A stretch of DNA of 64,000 nt, taken from positions 108,387 through 172,386 of the forward strand of contig MNCI01022419.1 in the NCBI GenBank assembly GCA_015680685.1, in the 5' to 3' direction. A program made the translations under genes and the position numbers. Shown here one piece after another: positions 10,471 through 20,799 of this stretch (its first letter is position 1; the number at the start of each line of letters is the position of its first letter). Below the pieces are notes generated by a model, which saw nothing but the letters and a program-made list of their open reading frames with translations, was not told the origin of the DNA and made no database searches. Source of the stretch: Gnetum montanum. Lineage: Eukaryota; Streptophyta; Gnetopsida; Gnetales; Gnetaceae.

Positions 10471-11060
10471 TCAAGTAGCTATCAACCATGGGGTGTCTAC
10501 TACTAGTTGTGTGGTTGCTACATACAGGCATCTTTGTTTCAAAGTTTCAAGAGCACACCTATTACATGGAGGCATTTCCTCCATTTCATCACCTGATGAA
10601 TCATTATATGTGATGCATGGAACTTTCCTCTTCTCAATCTTTCCATAAATGTTTATCTTAGAAATTTCCAAGGAAAGATCGTGGATCCTAAGACATGTGT
10701 CTACTATACTAAGCCATGCCCTTCCCATTATAATTGGGAAGTCCCCTTCATTGTTGTTCACTTCAATCACCAGAAAATTAGTTGGGTAAGACCAACCACA
10801 CACAGTGGTAATGATGTCCTCCACCAATCCCAAGGGAATGGTGATGGACTAGTCTACCAGCTCTAGTTGAATGTTGCTCTTCTTAAGTTGGGACAGGTTT
10901 TAAGTGTGATACATCTCTTGTGATATTAAGTTGACTCCAGAACCTAAGTCAAGAAGAGCCCTATGTGGTTTGTTCTCAGTGATCTGGAGATAGATTAAGG
11001 GACTCCCAGGGTCAGTTAGTTTCCTGGGAAGGTGGCCTACCTTAATCCAGTCGGTTATGG
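10471..11060 (-). pseudogene. pro: Retropepsin-like protease of element A
   Basis: Aspartic protease with the best kept active site of the window: LLDLGSGVNLISQEMY, with DLG encoded by the complement of 10942-10950. Downstream come LVEDIITTVCGWSYPTNFLV and PIIMGRAWLSIVDTCLRIHD (frame 10833-10471), ending CLYVATTQ as in B. Upstream is a Pro-rich linker to gag (about 11060-11540). Little damage, mostly single TAG stops. After the protease the frame ends and the post-pol region begins; no RT follows. It may have served in trans or been carried along with gag. Confidence 0.8.
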
Positions 11061-11600
11061 TATGTGTTAACATAACCATATGCGTTAATCTCTGTTGGAC
11101 TGAAGGGTGCTTGAAAGTGTTAGATGGTGGAGGAGTTTACATGGGCCCAACCACTTGTTATTGCGAGAGTTTATCTGGGCTTTTGGTTTTGAAGAAGGAT
11201 CTTCTCTTTTTACAGTTGTTAGAACTAGCACTGGGTTGAATATTTATAGCTCTCGCAGTGTGACATTGTTGCGGTTGAGGAGGAAGTTCCCCTTGCATTG
11301 TTGGAGTAGGAGGTGTTATGGGAACTACTACTAGTGGAAGAGGTGCGGATGGATTTGGAGGATGGTGTGGGTCTTTAGTGTCTCTCGGAGGAGAAGGAGT
11401 CCTTCTGAAGTACTCCCAAACTTAGTAGTGACGGTTGGGTTTGTGTGACTCATAGAGTCACTTGGAGAAATTAGCTGCTGCACATAATATCCATAAGGGT
11501 CAGGCTGCCGGTAAGGGTACTGATGTTTCGATGATGGCATCCCCCATGACTGTGGGTATTACCACTGCTGATGCTGTTTGATGGGCTGTGGTGGAGTTCC
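11061..11600 (-). other. gag-protease linker of element A
   Basis: Pro/Gln/Tyr-rich stretch (for example HQYPYRQPDPYGYYVQQ in the frame 11540-11331) equivalent to the B linker 32100-32700. Low complexity, no domain. Confidence 0.5.
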
Positions 11601-12103
11601 ACTTGGATAATACGTTAGTGGTTGGTGGAACTGTCTTGGGTTACCTTGTGGATAAGGTAATCTTCGGGGTGTTGGCTGTTGGTTGAGTCTTGGATTAAGC
11701 ACATACACCCCAGACTCCTATAGATGTGAGATGATGGGGCAACATCCCTTAGGATGGTCATAGTGGTAGATCTCACATCCACCGTCATCATCTGTGTCAG
11801 AGTCCACAGCCACATCAAAGTTATAATTTTCCCCTTACCCTTGTTATGTGCACAACTTAAATCTCTCCACTTTTTCTTACCTTTGTCACTACTTTTTTCT
11901 ACCTTAGACTATTCTACAATTTTTAAGATAGTTTTAATTTTAGAGTCTAAGGAACTCCATACGTCATCTACCTTAGCCGCTATTTCTATTGTCAACTTTT
12001 GAAGCGGCAAGGTCTTTCTGTTCACCAACTCTTTGATTGGTGACTCATCCTCTTCATCACAAAATTTCACTCCCTTCTTTCGAAGAGAGGGATCATGGTT
12101 GTA

Positions 12104-12561
12104 NNNNNNNNNNNNNNNNNNNNNNNNNNNNNNNNNNNNNNNNNNNNNNNNNNNNNNNNNNNNNNNNNNNNNNNNNNNNNNNNNNNNNNNNNNNNNNNNN
12201 NNNNNNNNNNNNNNNNNNNNNNNNNNNNNNNNNNNNNNNNNNNNNNNNNNNNNNNNNNNNNNNNNNNNNNNNNNNNNNNNNNNNNNNNNNNNNNNNNNNN
12301 NNNNNNNNNNNNNNNNNNNNNNNNNNNNNNNNNNNNNNNNNNNNNNNNNNNNNNNNNNNNNNNNNNNNNNNNNNNNNNNNNNNNNNNNNNNNNNNNNNNN
12401 NNNNNNNNNNNNNNNNNNNNNNNNNNNNNNNNNNNNNNNNNNNNNNNNNNNNNNNNNNNNNNNNNNNNNNNNNNNNNNNNNNNNNNNNNNNNNNNNNNNN
12501 NNNNNNNNNNNNNNNNNNNNNNNNNNNNNNNNNNNNNNNNNNNNNNNNNNNNNNNNNNNNN
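12104..12561. other. Assembly gap (458 N)
   Basis: Run of undetermined bases inside the gag of element A. By comparison with B it should hold the central gag domain (equivalent to about B 31260-31850). Open frames crossing it are meaningless. Confidence 0.99.
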
Positions 12562-12582
12562 GAGTTATGAGTAGGGGCTCGT

Positions 12583-13576
12583 CATGATCATCTCTTCCAT
12601 GACGCCTGTGATGTCTTTGTTGCCCTTGTCCTCTTTCTCGACTTTTCCGTCGAGGCCTTTCATCCTTTTTACTTTTATCCTCACCTTTATGTTCATGGTG
12701 GCTACACCCAGATGTGGAAGGAGAGGGTGAGTGATGTGAAAAAGGGGAAGAAGAAGGGAAACCATCACCATGACAATGTTTCTTGCCTTCTCTTCGGCTG
12801 CTACGGCCCCGATCATGGTGACGATCAAAGTGCCCGTCTTAGCATGAGTGGTTGTACCCTCTATGAACAGCTGGTGTTCATGGGCATTAGAACTAGGGAT
12901 ATGTATCATTGATCATAGGTTTTGATACTCATCCTCCTCACCATCATTAGGAGGGGGAATATCCTTTGCTAAAGAACCCGTGATAAGGGGTTCCTCATCT
13001 CCTATTTTGCTAAGGACTTGCGGTGCTTTTCCCTTCAAAAAAGCATGTTGACTCTCCTGCCTTAAGTCTCTCATGATCATCTCTTTCATGAAACCTGTGA
13101 TGTCTACATTGTTCCCTACTCTCCCTACGTCCTTGTCCTTGTCCTCTCTCCTGACTTTCTCGTCGAGGTCTCTCAGTTTTCTTACCTTTATCCTCTTTGT
13201 TGTGTTCATGATGGCTACACCCAGATGTGGAAGGAGAGGGTGAGTGATGTGAAGAAGGGGAACCATCACCATGACGATGTTTCTTGCCTTCTCTTTGACT
13301 GCTACGGCCCTGATTGTGGTGATGATCTAAGTGTCCATCCTTAGCATGAGTGTTTGTTCCCTCTGTGAACAGTTGATGTTCATGGGCATCAGAACCATGG
13401 TTACATATCATTGATTGTAGGTTTCGATACCCAACCTCCTCATCATCATTAGGAGGGGGAACATCATTTGCTAAAGAACCCATTATAAGGGGTTCCTCAT
13501 CTCCTATTTTGCTAAGGACGTGCGGACCTTTGCCCTTTAGTAGTGTGTGTTGACTCTCCTGCCTTAAGTCCCTCAT
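12583..13576 (-). repeat. Two tandem copies of a ~502-bp gag segment
   Basis: The segment from 13576 down to 13075 is repeated from 13074 down to about 12583. Shared landmarks are MRDLRQESQH, VLSKIGDEEPLI, VPPPND and the C-terminal HERDDHE(R/E). The copies differ by scattered substitutions. G and B have one copy, so this is a duplication particular to A or its sub-lineage. Confidence 0.85.
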
Positions 13577-14037
13577 ATGTTGTGCTTATGTGGGATGATA
13601 ATCCCTCATATCAAAATCATCCGCAATGTATTCAGCATATAATTTAGTCATGCCTATCTATGCCAAGGCACAGAAAAGCATGTTTCAAACTGATCGATAT
13701 GGAGGTAACACAATGTTACCTTGCAAATCTCTCCAATGCATCTGTTCATCTTGATGGAGAATAAAAGTAAAGTTAGGAATATACTCATCGGGATGAGTAT
13801 ATGTCATCTTATATTGTTGAGGCACTAGCTAATTTTGGTTATGTGTTTTATGTTGTTGACTGTCTCCTGTATGGTCCTTAGGTGGTGAGTTGCTCTTATG
13901 AGAAGAAGGCATTGTTATTGGTGTGCTAAATTTACCGTTATAAAATTTTTTTTATCTTGATTAAACCGAAGGTTCGTTTAGGCTCATAACGCTGTGAATG
14001 ATATCCTTTATGTTCTATTCGGTGCACAAACACTTAG

Positions 14038-14055
14038 TCCCCGGTAATGGTGCCA
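14038..14055 (-). other. Primer binding site of element A (tRNA-Asp type)
   Basis: TGGCACCATTACCGGGGA on the minus strand, one base inside the 5' LTR end. It matches the tRNA-Asp complement except at three G-to-A type changes that remove CG dinucleotides. Confidence 0.88.
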
Positions 14056-14056
14056 A

Positions 14057-15038
14057 TGATGAGTGGCGAGGTACCCCTACACTCAACCATACAAAACGAG
14101 CATAGCATGTGCGATCCGGTCAAACTCCACAAACTAAATGCCTACATGCCCCATGGAACACTTGGGGTAAATCATTCGTTGTCTTCCTAGACTTACTTGT
14201 GTTTGTCACGGTGTATGGTTAAGTAAGTCCGAGGTATATGATTTTTATATCTTTTATGTGTTTTTCTCCTATGCTATTGAGGTGAAGGATTGAGAAACTA
14301 ACTAACTCTAACTAATGAACTAAGTCTAAATTAACTAGCATCAGCATCTGTTCCCACTTACCATACACACCCTGAACTATGCAACCGCGGTTACCAAATG
14401 CTAATCGTTACTGGGATCACCATGCATAACACACATGCTTGAAGTGGTCGTACTGAGGCACTTAACTAGCCTAAACATAATGAGCATCCATTCCTTGACT
14501 AGCTGTACACATCCTTAAATTATTGTAATCAAGTCATACACATTCTGCATTCTAGGAGTTGAGGGTGAGAGAATCTAATCGCGATGAGCAGCCAATTCCT
14601 TGATTAGCCGTACACATCCGTAAATTCTCGTAATCAAGTCATACTCATGCCACGCTACTGCAGGGTAATAAATAATAGGTAGGAAATAACATGTAAGAAA
14701 TAACAAGTAATAAAATCCTATTCCATTCACTACAAGGTTTATCCACAAAGCTCGTCTTTATTGCGATACACAACTTGCGCTTAGGTACAATGTTGCTCGA
14801 ATAAAGATCCGTTCACTTGGGGACTCCTACTACGGGCACATGGAAAATATTCTATCTCTGGAGTGATCAATCTACTAGAGTTTTCCTACTTCTAGCCTAG
14901 GATGGGAAATAAGGGGAGTGCCACCTCTTATTTATAGATTTGGCAGCGGACCGCGATATCGCGTACGCGACATCGTAGGGGACGACGGGATATCACATGG
15001 GATGCGATATCGCAGCTCATGCAAATCGCATCTCATCA
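14057..15038 (-). repeat. 5' LTR of element A
   Basis: 982 bp with the same landmarks as the 3' LTR: GCGATATCGC palindromes (14950-15015), TATA box (about 14926-14940), arms TCTTTATT (14755-14762) and AATAAAGA (14800-14807) as complements, and two U5 stem-loop units (about 14485-14545 and 14583-14645). Followed by the target duplication ATATG at 15039-15043. Confidence 0.92.
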
Positions 15039-15043
15039 ATATG
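15039..15043. repeat. Target site duplication of element A, right copy
   Basis: ATATG directly after the LTR end CTCATCA at 15038, identical to 7672-7676. Together they show that A inserted into LTR E in one event. Confidence 0.92.
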
Positions 15044-15748
15044 GTTAAGCGTAATCAAGGGATATAATTTTTATCATTTTATGTTTTATGGTTGTGGTGT
15101 TTAAAGAGAGATAAAGTAACTAGATTAACTTATTTAATTTAACTAATTAAATAGTCTCTAACTAGTCCTGATATAAGCATCTAGTCCCACTTTTTGCACA
15201 TGTCCTAAACCCATGTATTCACTGTTGGGTTATCAAGTGCTATGCTACTGGGTGTACCAAGCAATAACATTGCTAGGGTTACCAAGCAAATACGTGTTAT
15301 GCTCAGAGCTATTGTACTTATGTATTTAACTTATCTAGCATATCTTACTTAATTAGCTCAATTACTAGAAAATATTAAATAAAAAACTAAAAGCATTGAA
15401 TGCATAAATAAATATCTAAACTATCTAGAATGTCGTATGGTTTATCAAAAAGCTTATCTTTATTGTCGTACATACTATCATGCATAGGTATAACAGTGCT
15501 TGAATAAAGATCCATAGACTCAATGACTCCTACTACAAGCGCTAAAGAAAAATATTGTAACTTTCAAATAGAAAAATTGTAAGAGCTCTACTACTACTAT
15601 GAATCTGATGATATAAATGTAGTTGGTGAGCATGTATTTATAGTAAAAATGGACACTATGTCGAAGGGGCCATGTCAGTGCATGAAATGATGTGTCCACA
15701 AGGCTATGTTGATGGGGCACAGTTAATGCAACTAGCTACAATCCATCA
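15044..15748 (-). repeat. LTR E, right segment
   Basis: Continues LTR E after element A. Contains the arms TCTTTATT (15457-15464) and AATAAAGA (15503-15510), a minus-strand TATA box CTATAAATACATGC (about 15633-15646), two GTACCAAGCA-type U5 motifs, and an end near 15748 (ATCCATCA). With the left segment the LTR is about 880 bp. No internal region of its own element is seen; sequence from 15749 belongs to the LTR of element C. Confidence 0.75.
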
Positions 15749-16202
15749 ATGATCAACATTGAAGTCATTGGAGTGTTTAAATCTTGATCATGTTGCTTCT
15801 ATGCTAGGGCATGCAGTTTCTACATTGGAGGTGAAGTGTCCACACTGGGGGAAAAATTTCCATGCTAAGGGGGAAGGTTTTATCCCCCTGTAGGTGTTTC
15901 TAGTGTAGAAGAGTGTACACCCCCCATAAAACCCATCAAATTATCATTTTTGGCATTCCATAAGGCATTTTTAACTCATTCAAGCCCAAATATAAATCCT
16001 AGGTGGCTTTTTCTTCACTTGTGGATTGAGGCTTTGACCACATATGAGGCATTTTTTAGTCCTAAAAGTATGAAATATGTGGGATTTCCCACCATGGGTT
16101 ATAATCTTCACATTTACAATGAAGTTTTGCCTCAGGTTTCATGGGGTGAAGGATACATGGTGAGAGAATGATTATAACATGCAAATTTTTATGGTGGTTT
16201 AA
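15749..16202 (-). repeat. 3' LTR of element C (truncated)
   Basis: Matches the outer part of the 5' LTR (about 45510-45997) in the same orientation; shared stretches include GTCATTGGAGTGTT, CATGTTGCTTC and AAAAGTATGAAATATGTG. The minus-strand start is TTAAACCACCA next to the purine tract. The distal LTR part is missing beyond 15749, where LTR E begins. A related start TGAAACATCA is at 61267 in D. Confidence 0.8.
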
Positions 16203-16214
16203 TGGTCCCTCTTT
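16203..16214 (-). other. Polypurine tract of element C
   Basis: AAAGAGGGACCA on the minus strand, directly before the 3' LTR start. Element D has AAAGAGGGGC at the same place (61254-61263). Confidence 0.6.
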
Positions 16215-16990
16215 GTTGGTATTAGAAGGATTAACCCAAGAGGTACCAACAAAGAATACAAAACACTACTACAAGTCCACCATCGATGTTCCCTCTCCAT
16301 GCTTGATCCAATCATGTCGAACCATGTTGAAGAGTGCTTATGATGATGGGATAAGGCTATGATGATGAGATGGTAATGAGATCATGGGGAAATGGTCATG
16401 GAGGATAACAATGCATTCCAAATGTTGACATAATGGCTATGGCATGGTACTAACATATTTTGAAGTGTCAGACATTCAACAAGTGTGTTTGAGGATCCAA
16501 TAACTTGACTTCAAGATTTCTTTGGCCATCAGGATTTGATGTTTCATTGGCCATTAGGTTCATGGTAGTTTGCTTCCCCACATGTTTTTTTTATTTGGTG
16601 AAATGTTCATTAGGTTTCTTTGCCAAGGCTAGTTAGATCTATTTTCCCTATTGAGTGGGTTGTGCTATCCTTAATGGACTTCATGGTTATCAAATTGAAC
16701 AAGATGTGTTATGCTTGATGGTCATTGTGATTTTCCACTATATGAGTTCTATTACATTTAAGTGTACTTGAGGATGGAGCATGATGAAGATTTGTCATAT
16801 GGCCATAGTGCACGAGTGATAAAATTTGGTCAACATTGCTTTCTAAGGGATGGAAGGTTATAACTAGGCTACAAGGTTGGGCTCAAGGAGCGGTGTTAGA
16901 TGGAGGGCAATGGTATAAGCACTCTTGCCAAAGTAGGACAAACTCACCAAATCTTGCACGTTGAGATCACATGGTGACTTGCTACTATAA
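16215..16990 (-). other. Post-integrase region of element C, non-coding
   Basis: Homologous to D 60470-61250; shared landmarks are CCTTGGCAAAGAAACCTAAT versus CCTTGGTAATGAAACCCAAT, and a TGGTGG...TGTTTTG(T/C)ATTCTTTGT block just before the purine tract. No open frame is shared, so I treat it as untranslated. Confidence 0.55.
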
Positions 16991-17800
16991 TGAGTTGCAC
17001 CTTTTGCAATGGCTCCAAGTTTCATCCTTCAAACATAAGGTAAGATAGCTTTAGAATCATAAAACAAGCTATAAGGTGTTACACCAATGGTCGTATGATA
17101 AGTTGCACAATAGGCCCAAAGTGCATGGATAAGCTGCTCATGAAATTTACACTTGTTATTACTGAGCATCTTCTTGAGCACGTTGATGATGGCCTTGTTG
17201 CTTGTTTCTACTTATTCATTAACTTCAAGGTAATAAGGTGATGGGAAGGAATGCGTAATGCCTAGGTCATGATAGAAATATTTTGTTTCTTGGCCACTAT
17301 ATTGTGGTTCATTATCTATAAATATGGTTATGGATATGACAATATGGGCTATAATGTTATCTAGGATGAATTTATAGACTTATTCAGATGTAGTCTTCCT
17401 TAGGAAAATAGCTTCAACACACTTAGTAAAGTATTCGATTATGGTGATGATGAAGCTATGTCCTACTAAAGACTTAGGCATTATAGGTCCAATGATATCT
17501 AACCTCCATTTTTGAAATGGCCAAGTGTTCTAAGTTGTATGCAACTTAGTTGGTAGCACATGTATGAGGTTGCTATGCCATTGGCGCATGTCACAACATT
17601 TAATCTTTTATAGGTAGTCACTTTCCGTATGAGGCCAATAATACCCTAACCATCTAATCTTAGCAGCCTTAGCTCTAAGTCCTATATGTCCCCCACAAAC
17701 ACCCTCATGAACCTCCTCTAGAAAATTTCTAGCTTTGATTTAACCTATGCAGTTTAATAGTCAATCATCATAGAATCTTCAATATAATCTGTTATCACCT
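16991..17800 (-). pseudogene. pol (IN): Integrase of element C
   Basis: Tat-type integrase. The HHCC finger is visible (LEEVHEGVCGGHIG, WLGYYWPH, IKCCDMRQWHSN; about 17750-17580). The catalytic core has WPFQKWRLDIIGPIMPKS (about 17525-17470, first Asp), EYFTKCVEAIF, FIDNEPQYS (about 17315, second Asp) and LEVNE (about 17215, Glu). The C-terminal part (EQLIHALWAY, GVTPYSLFY) follows. Broken by several stops. The same domain in D is at 59090-59990. It would insert the cDNA into host chromatin. Confidence 0.85.
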
Positions 17801-17989
17801 ACAATGATATACTACTTCTATCATTTATGTACAATGTCCTTTTTAGTAGTAGTAAGGCCTTGTGAAGATTCACCATGCATAAGGTAAAATTTGATATCAT
17901 CATACCACTCCCTAGTAGGAGTAGTATGAACCATGGCCACAAAGGTATCCATAGTGATATACATGATGGGGGTAGCATAGTTCATAGCT

Positions 17990-18440
17990 AAAGTGGATGA
18001 CTTACTAAACACATATGGCATCAACCTAAGGGATAATGTTTCAATGCATCGGCTATGGTGTTCTCATTTTGTGGTATGTGTTGGATATTAGCATCTATAA
18101 ATTGATGTAACAATTGCTTCCCTAGGTCACAGTAAGGTTGTAAATGTTTGGTTTTACATGCATAGACCTCAATCACTTGGTTAACCACAAGTTGAGAATC
18201 ACCTTTAATCATTAAGTATCTAATTCCTGGTTCATGAGGTACCATCATTCCTCTAAGAAAACCCTCATACTTTGCTATGTTTTTGGTACATAAAAATTCA
18301 AAATGATAGGTGAAGGATCATATTTCACTAGATGGGAATGTTATGATGGTAGTAATACTAGCCCCATGGGTAGTTGAAGCTCTATCAAAGTGCATGACTG
18401 CCTCATAGACCTTGGGCACTTGGGTAATGGTGTTAATATG
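17990..18440 (-). pseudogene. pol (aRNH): Second (archaeal-type) RNase H domain of element C
   Basis: Extra RNase H typical of Tat-branch elements. MHFDRAS...HGAS (about 18395) resembles the FDGA(S/A) first-Asp motif, NIAKYEGFLRGM (about 18285) the E motif, IKGDSQLVVNQVI (about 18215-18170) the central Asp motif, and HIPQNENTIADALKHYPLG (18081-18024) the last. The frame 18248-18021 is intact. D has the same motifs at 58436-58800. The domain lies between RNase H and integrase. Confidence 0.8.
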
Positions 18441-18559
18441 CTCATGAAGGAACTTAGGATCTATGGCTGTTTGGTCATAAATAGGTGATACCATGAGTTG
18501 TACAACTATACCTTGACCTTTTATTTAGGATTGAGAAATGTAATGAAGACCAAATTCTA

Positions 18560-18960
18560 TAGTTATGGATTTTCATCAAGCTATATGGCTACCCTCATAG
18601 ATGTTGGTTGTTATGGTTCTGATAAGATTATCTTTGCAAATGATGTTGACTTGGCTTCTGAAGAGGTAGCATCTCCACTTCTTCAATAATAAGACTAGTG
18701 CTAGAAAATACTTCTCCAGTTCAGTGTATTGGATCTTGTGGGAAATTGCATGGCTATGGTAGTATACTAGCATCTTTGCTTCATCATCACATTCTTAATA
18801 GAGTAGAAAGGCAATGGATGTGTCAAAGATATCAAGGTAAATGTAAAATGGTTTACCCTGTTGTGAAGGATAGATTGTTGGTAGTTGTGCTAGTTATTTC
18901 TTAAGGTTTTCAAAGGCCTCTTGGCATTGAGCCATCCACTCATAGTGAACCCCTTTCTTA
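18560..18960 (-). pseudogene. pol (RNH): RNase H domain of element C
   Basis: First, retroviral-type RNase H following RT. FENLK (about 18915) and KPFYIYLDISDTSIA (about 18850) begin the domain; YYHSHAISHKIQYTELEKYF and LALVLLLKKWRCYLF (18765-18660) match the usual YxSRxLxxxExxYxxxEKExLA pattern, then VNIICKDNLIRTI. Degrades the RNA strand of the RNA:DNA hybrid. D carries the equivalent at 57840-58300 (HALISYETWYTKVEKYCL-like). Confidence 0.8.
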
Positions 18961-20110
18961 AGCAAGTGTTGCATGGACTATAACTTATCCATAAGTCTAG
19001 CGATAAACCTATGAATAAAGTGTGATCTGCCTTGTAGTCCTTGAAGCTCCTTAAGGTTGGTAGGCACTATAGTCTTAACCATATCAAGATTGACAAATAT
19101 CCCTTCTTTGAATACTACAAAGCTAAGTATGTTCCCTGTCTTGACACCGAAGACACATTTCTTAGGATTAAGCCTAAGCTTGTACTTGAGGCATCATTTA
19201 AGCACAAGGTCTAGGTCATTAGCATAATTACTAGCCACTTTGGACTTAATAGCTATATCATCTACATAATCATTGAGTAGACCTAACGTGTAATCACTAA
19301 AGATGTAGGTCATGATTTTTTGATAGGTTACTCCTACATTCTTAAGGTCAAAGGGCATCATGGTATAGCAAAAGGTACCCAAAGGGATTATGCAAGTCAT
19401 GCTAAGTTGGTGCTCTAGATTGATCCTAATTTGGTTGTATCCTGAGAATCCATCTATAAAGGATAAGGCATGTTAGGCCATGGTATTGATAATTTGATTA
19501 GTACTAGGTAAAGGGAAGTCATCCTTGATAGTATCTTTAGTTAGGTCTTAAAAATTGATGCAAATATGGATACTCTCATTTTTCTTAAGGACTACCACTA
19601 TGTTGGACATCCATTCTTTGTGGTCAATAGCCCTAATGAAACTAGCTTGGTAGAGCTTTGAGATCTCATCATGAACTACCAAGGTCAAATTAGATCTAAG
19701 TTTACACACTTTTTTCTTAACTAATCTAATAGTAGGATCTAGTATGATGTTTTGTTGTACTAAATGTGGTTCTAGACCTAGCGTATCTTCATATGACCAG
19801 GTGAAGGCCTTAACATTATCTTGTAGGACCTTGGTGATATCTTGATCTTGTTGAGGCTCTAGTAAGGAATTTAGTTTAAAGGTTTTCTCTTCACCACTGT
19901 GTGCTATGATAGGAGCCTTAACTAGAGAGTATTTAGTTATGTCCCTAGCCTCAAGGTCAAGGGTTTTAACTAGGTTTTCAAGCCATTCTAGAGGCTTTTC
20001 AATAAAGGCTATGTGGTTGTTAAGACTCTCAAGCTTAAGATCTAGGCAATCAAGGTTGATATATTGTTCTACATCACCAGGAGGTCCATGTAGGCACAAA
20101 GGAAAACTTA
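18961..20110 (-). pseudogene. pol (RT): Reverse transcriptase of element C
   Basis: The frame 20099-19548 (183 codons, intact) has GDVEQYINL, then AFTWSYEDTLGLEPHLVQQN, the Tat-type lead into RT, then VHDEISKLYQASFIRAIDHK and VVVLKKNESIHICINF. After one stop the palm continues: PFDLKNVGVTYQKIM and LLNDYVDDIAIKSK (19274-19239); YVDD is complete (about 19257-19268). The thumb and connection run to about 18960. Damage is light, making this the best preserved RT in the window. D aligns through the same motifs but has lost YVDD. Confidence 0.88.
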
Positions 20111-20760
20111 TCTACTTCTAGGTACTCATAATTTAGTCCTACATGTCAACCAAAAGGATATTAAGTGGCACCTAGATAAAAGTAATTAAAAAATGCTAAA
20201 ATTCCATTAAATTATGTAAATACATGCTATTCTAATGCAAAAAAGATCATCCAAAATAGAATAAAAACAAGTGAAAAAAGTGTAATAAGGGCTACATAAA
20301 GGTCAAACAAGGGGAAGTACAAGAAATAAGGCTATAAATGGTCAACAAGGGTCACAGTTTTGCCAATTTTAGACCTTAGCAAGCCATGATGCTAGTTTAA
20401 GGTCATAGTGGATCATGGTCACATGGTGTCAAATGGTGGTTAGGGAAGGCTAAACCCCACCATTCGACACTAATCAAAGGCTAAACAATGCCATACATGG
20501 TTATAATAAGGATAAGCATAATAAAATAAAAATATTATTAAAGCTATATGAGGCCAATAATGCATCAATGCTCACAAAAAGTCCTGATATGATAAAACTA
20601 AATTGAAATAAGGCAAAGTAGGATAGACATAGTGAGTTATGGTCAAGAAAAGGTCAAAAAGGGTTAGATTTTTCCAATTTTAGGCCTTAGCAATCCATGG
20701 TTGATGGTTAGAAGGCTATTAGGTAAATATGGGCATCAATCAGGGTTGTTTTTGGGCTAT
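20111..20760. repeat. Low-complexity GACCTTAT/GGTCA-rich spacer of element C
   Basis: No gene. Repetitive phrases built on AAGGTCAAA, AAATGGTC and their relatives; on the minus strand these read like the TTTGACCTTATTTGGC-type text of D 55240-56500, so it is the homologous spacer just upstream of RT. Confidence 0.55.
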
Positions 20761-20799
20761 TTGGACCTAAAAATCAAGGGTTCTAAGGATCCATGCTAG

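Larger units (their letters stand above)
11601..13912 (-). pseudogene. gag: gag of element A, with internal tandem duplication and assembly gap
   Basis: Starts with the ATG at 13912 (MPSSHKSNSPPKDHTGD), then TYTHPDEYIPNFTFILHQDE. The Arg/Glu/His/Ser-rich segment beginning MRDLRQESQH (13576) is present twice in tandem, the second copy starting at 13074 (period about 502 bp). The frame 13576-13010 (188 codons) is open. The central gag domain falls largely in the run of N at 12104-12561. After the gap a zinc-knuckle-like DVRSTTMTILRDVAP region and YPQGN linker match B. Gag presumably packages the element's own RNA; it is the main protein this element could still have encoded. Confidence 0.78.
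7677..15038 (-). mobile_element. Non-autonomous Athila-like element A (complete ends, no RT/RNase H/IN)
   Basis: A structurally complete insertion of about 7.36 kb. On the minus strand: 5' LTR (15038-14057), PBS (14055-14038), gag (from 13912), protease (to about 10471), a post-pol region, purine tract (8663-8656) and 3' LTR (8655-7677), flanked by ATATG duplications. LTR lengths are 982 and 979 bp and the sequences are very similar, so this is the youngest complete insertion here besides G and H. Compared with B, the segment equal to B 33505-36366 (RT, RNase H, integrase) is absent at about 10317. It could have moved only with enzymes from a relative. Confidence 0.92.

Noticed and set aside
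12033-12587. Long plus-strand frames of 159-184 codons
   Set aside because: They run through the 458-N gap; nearly all residues are undetermined.
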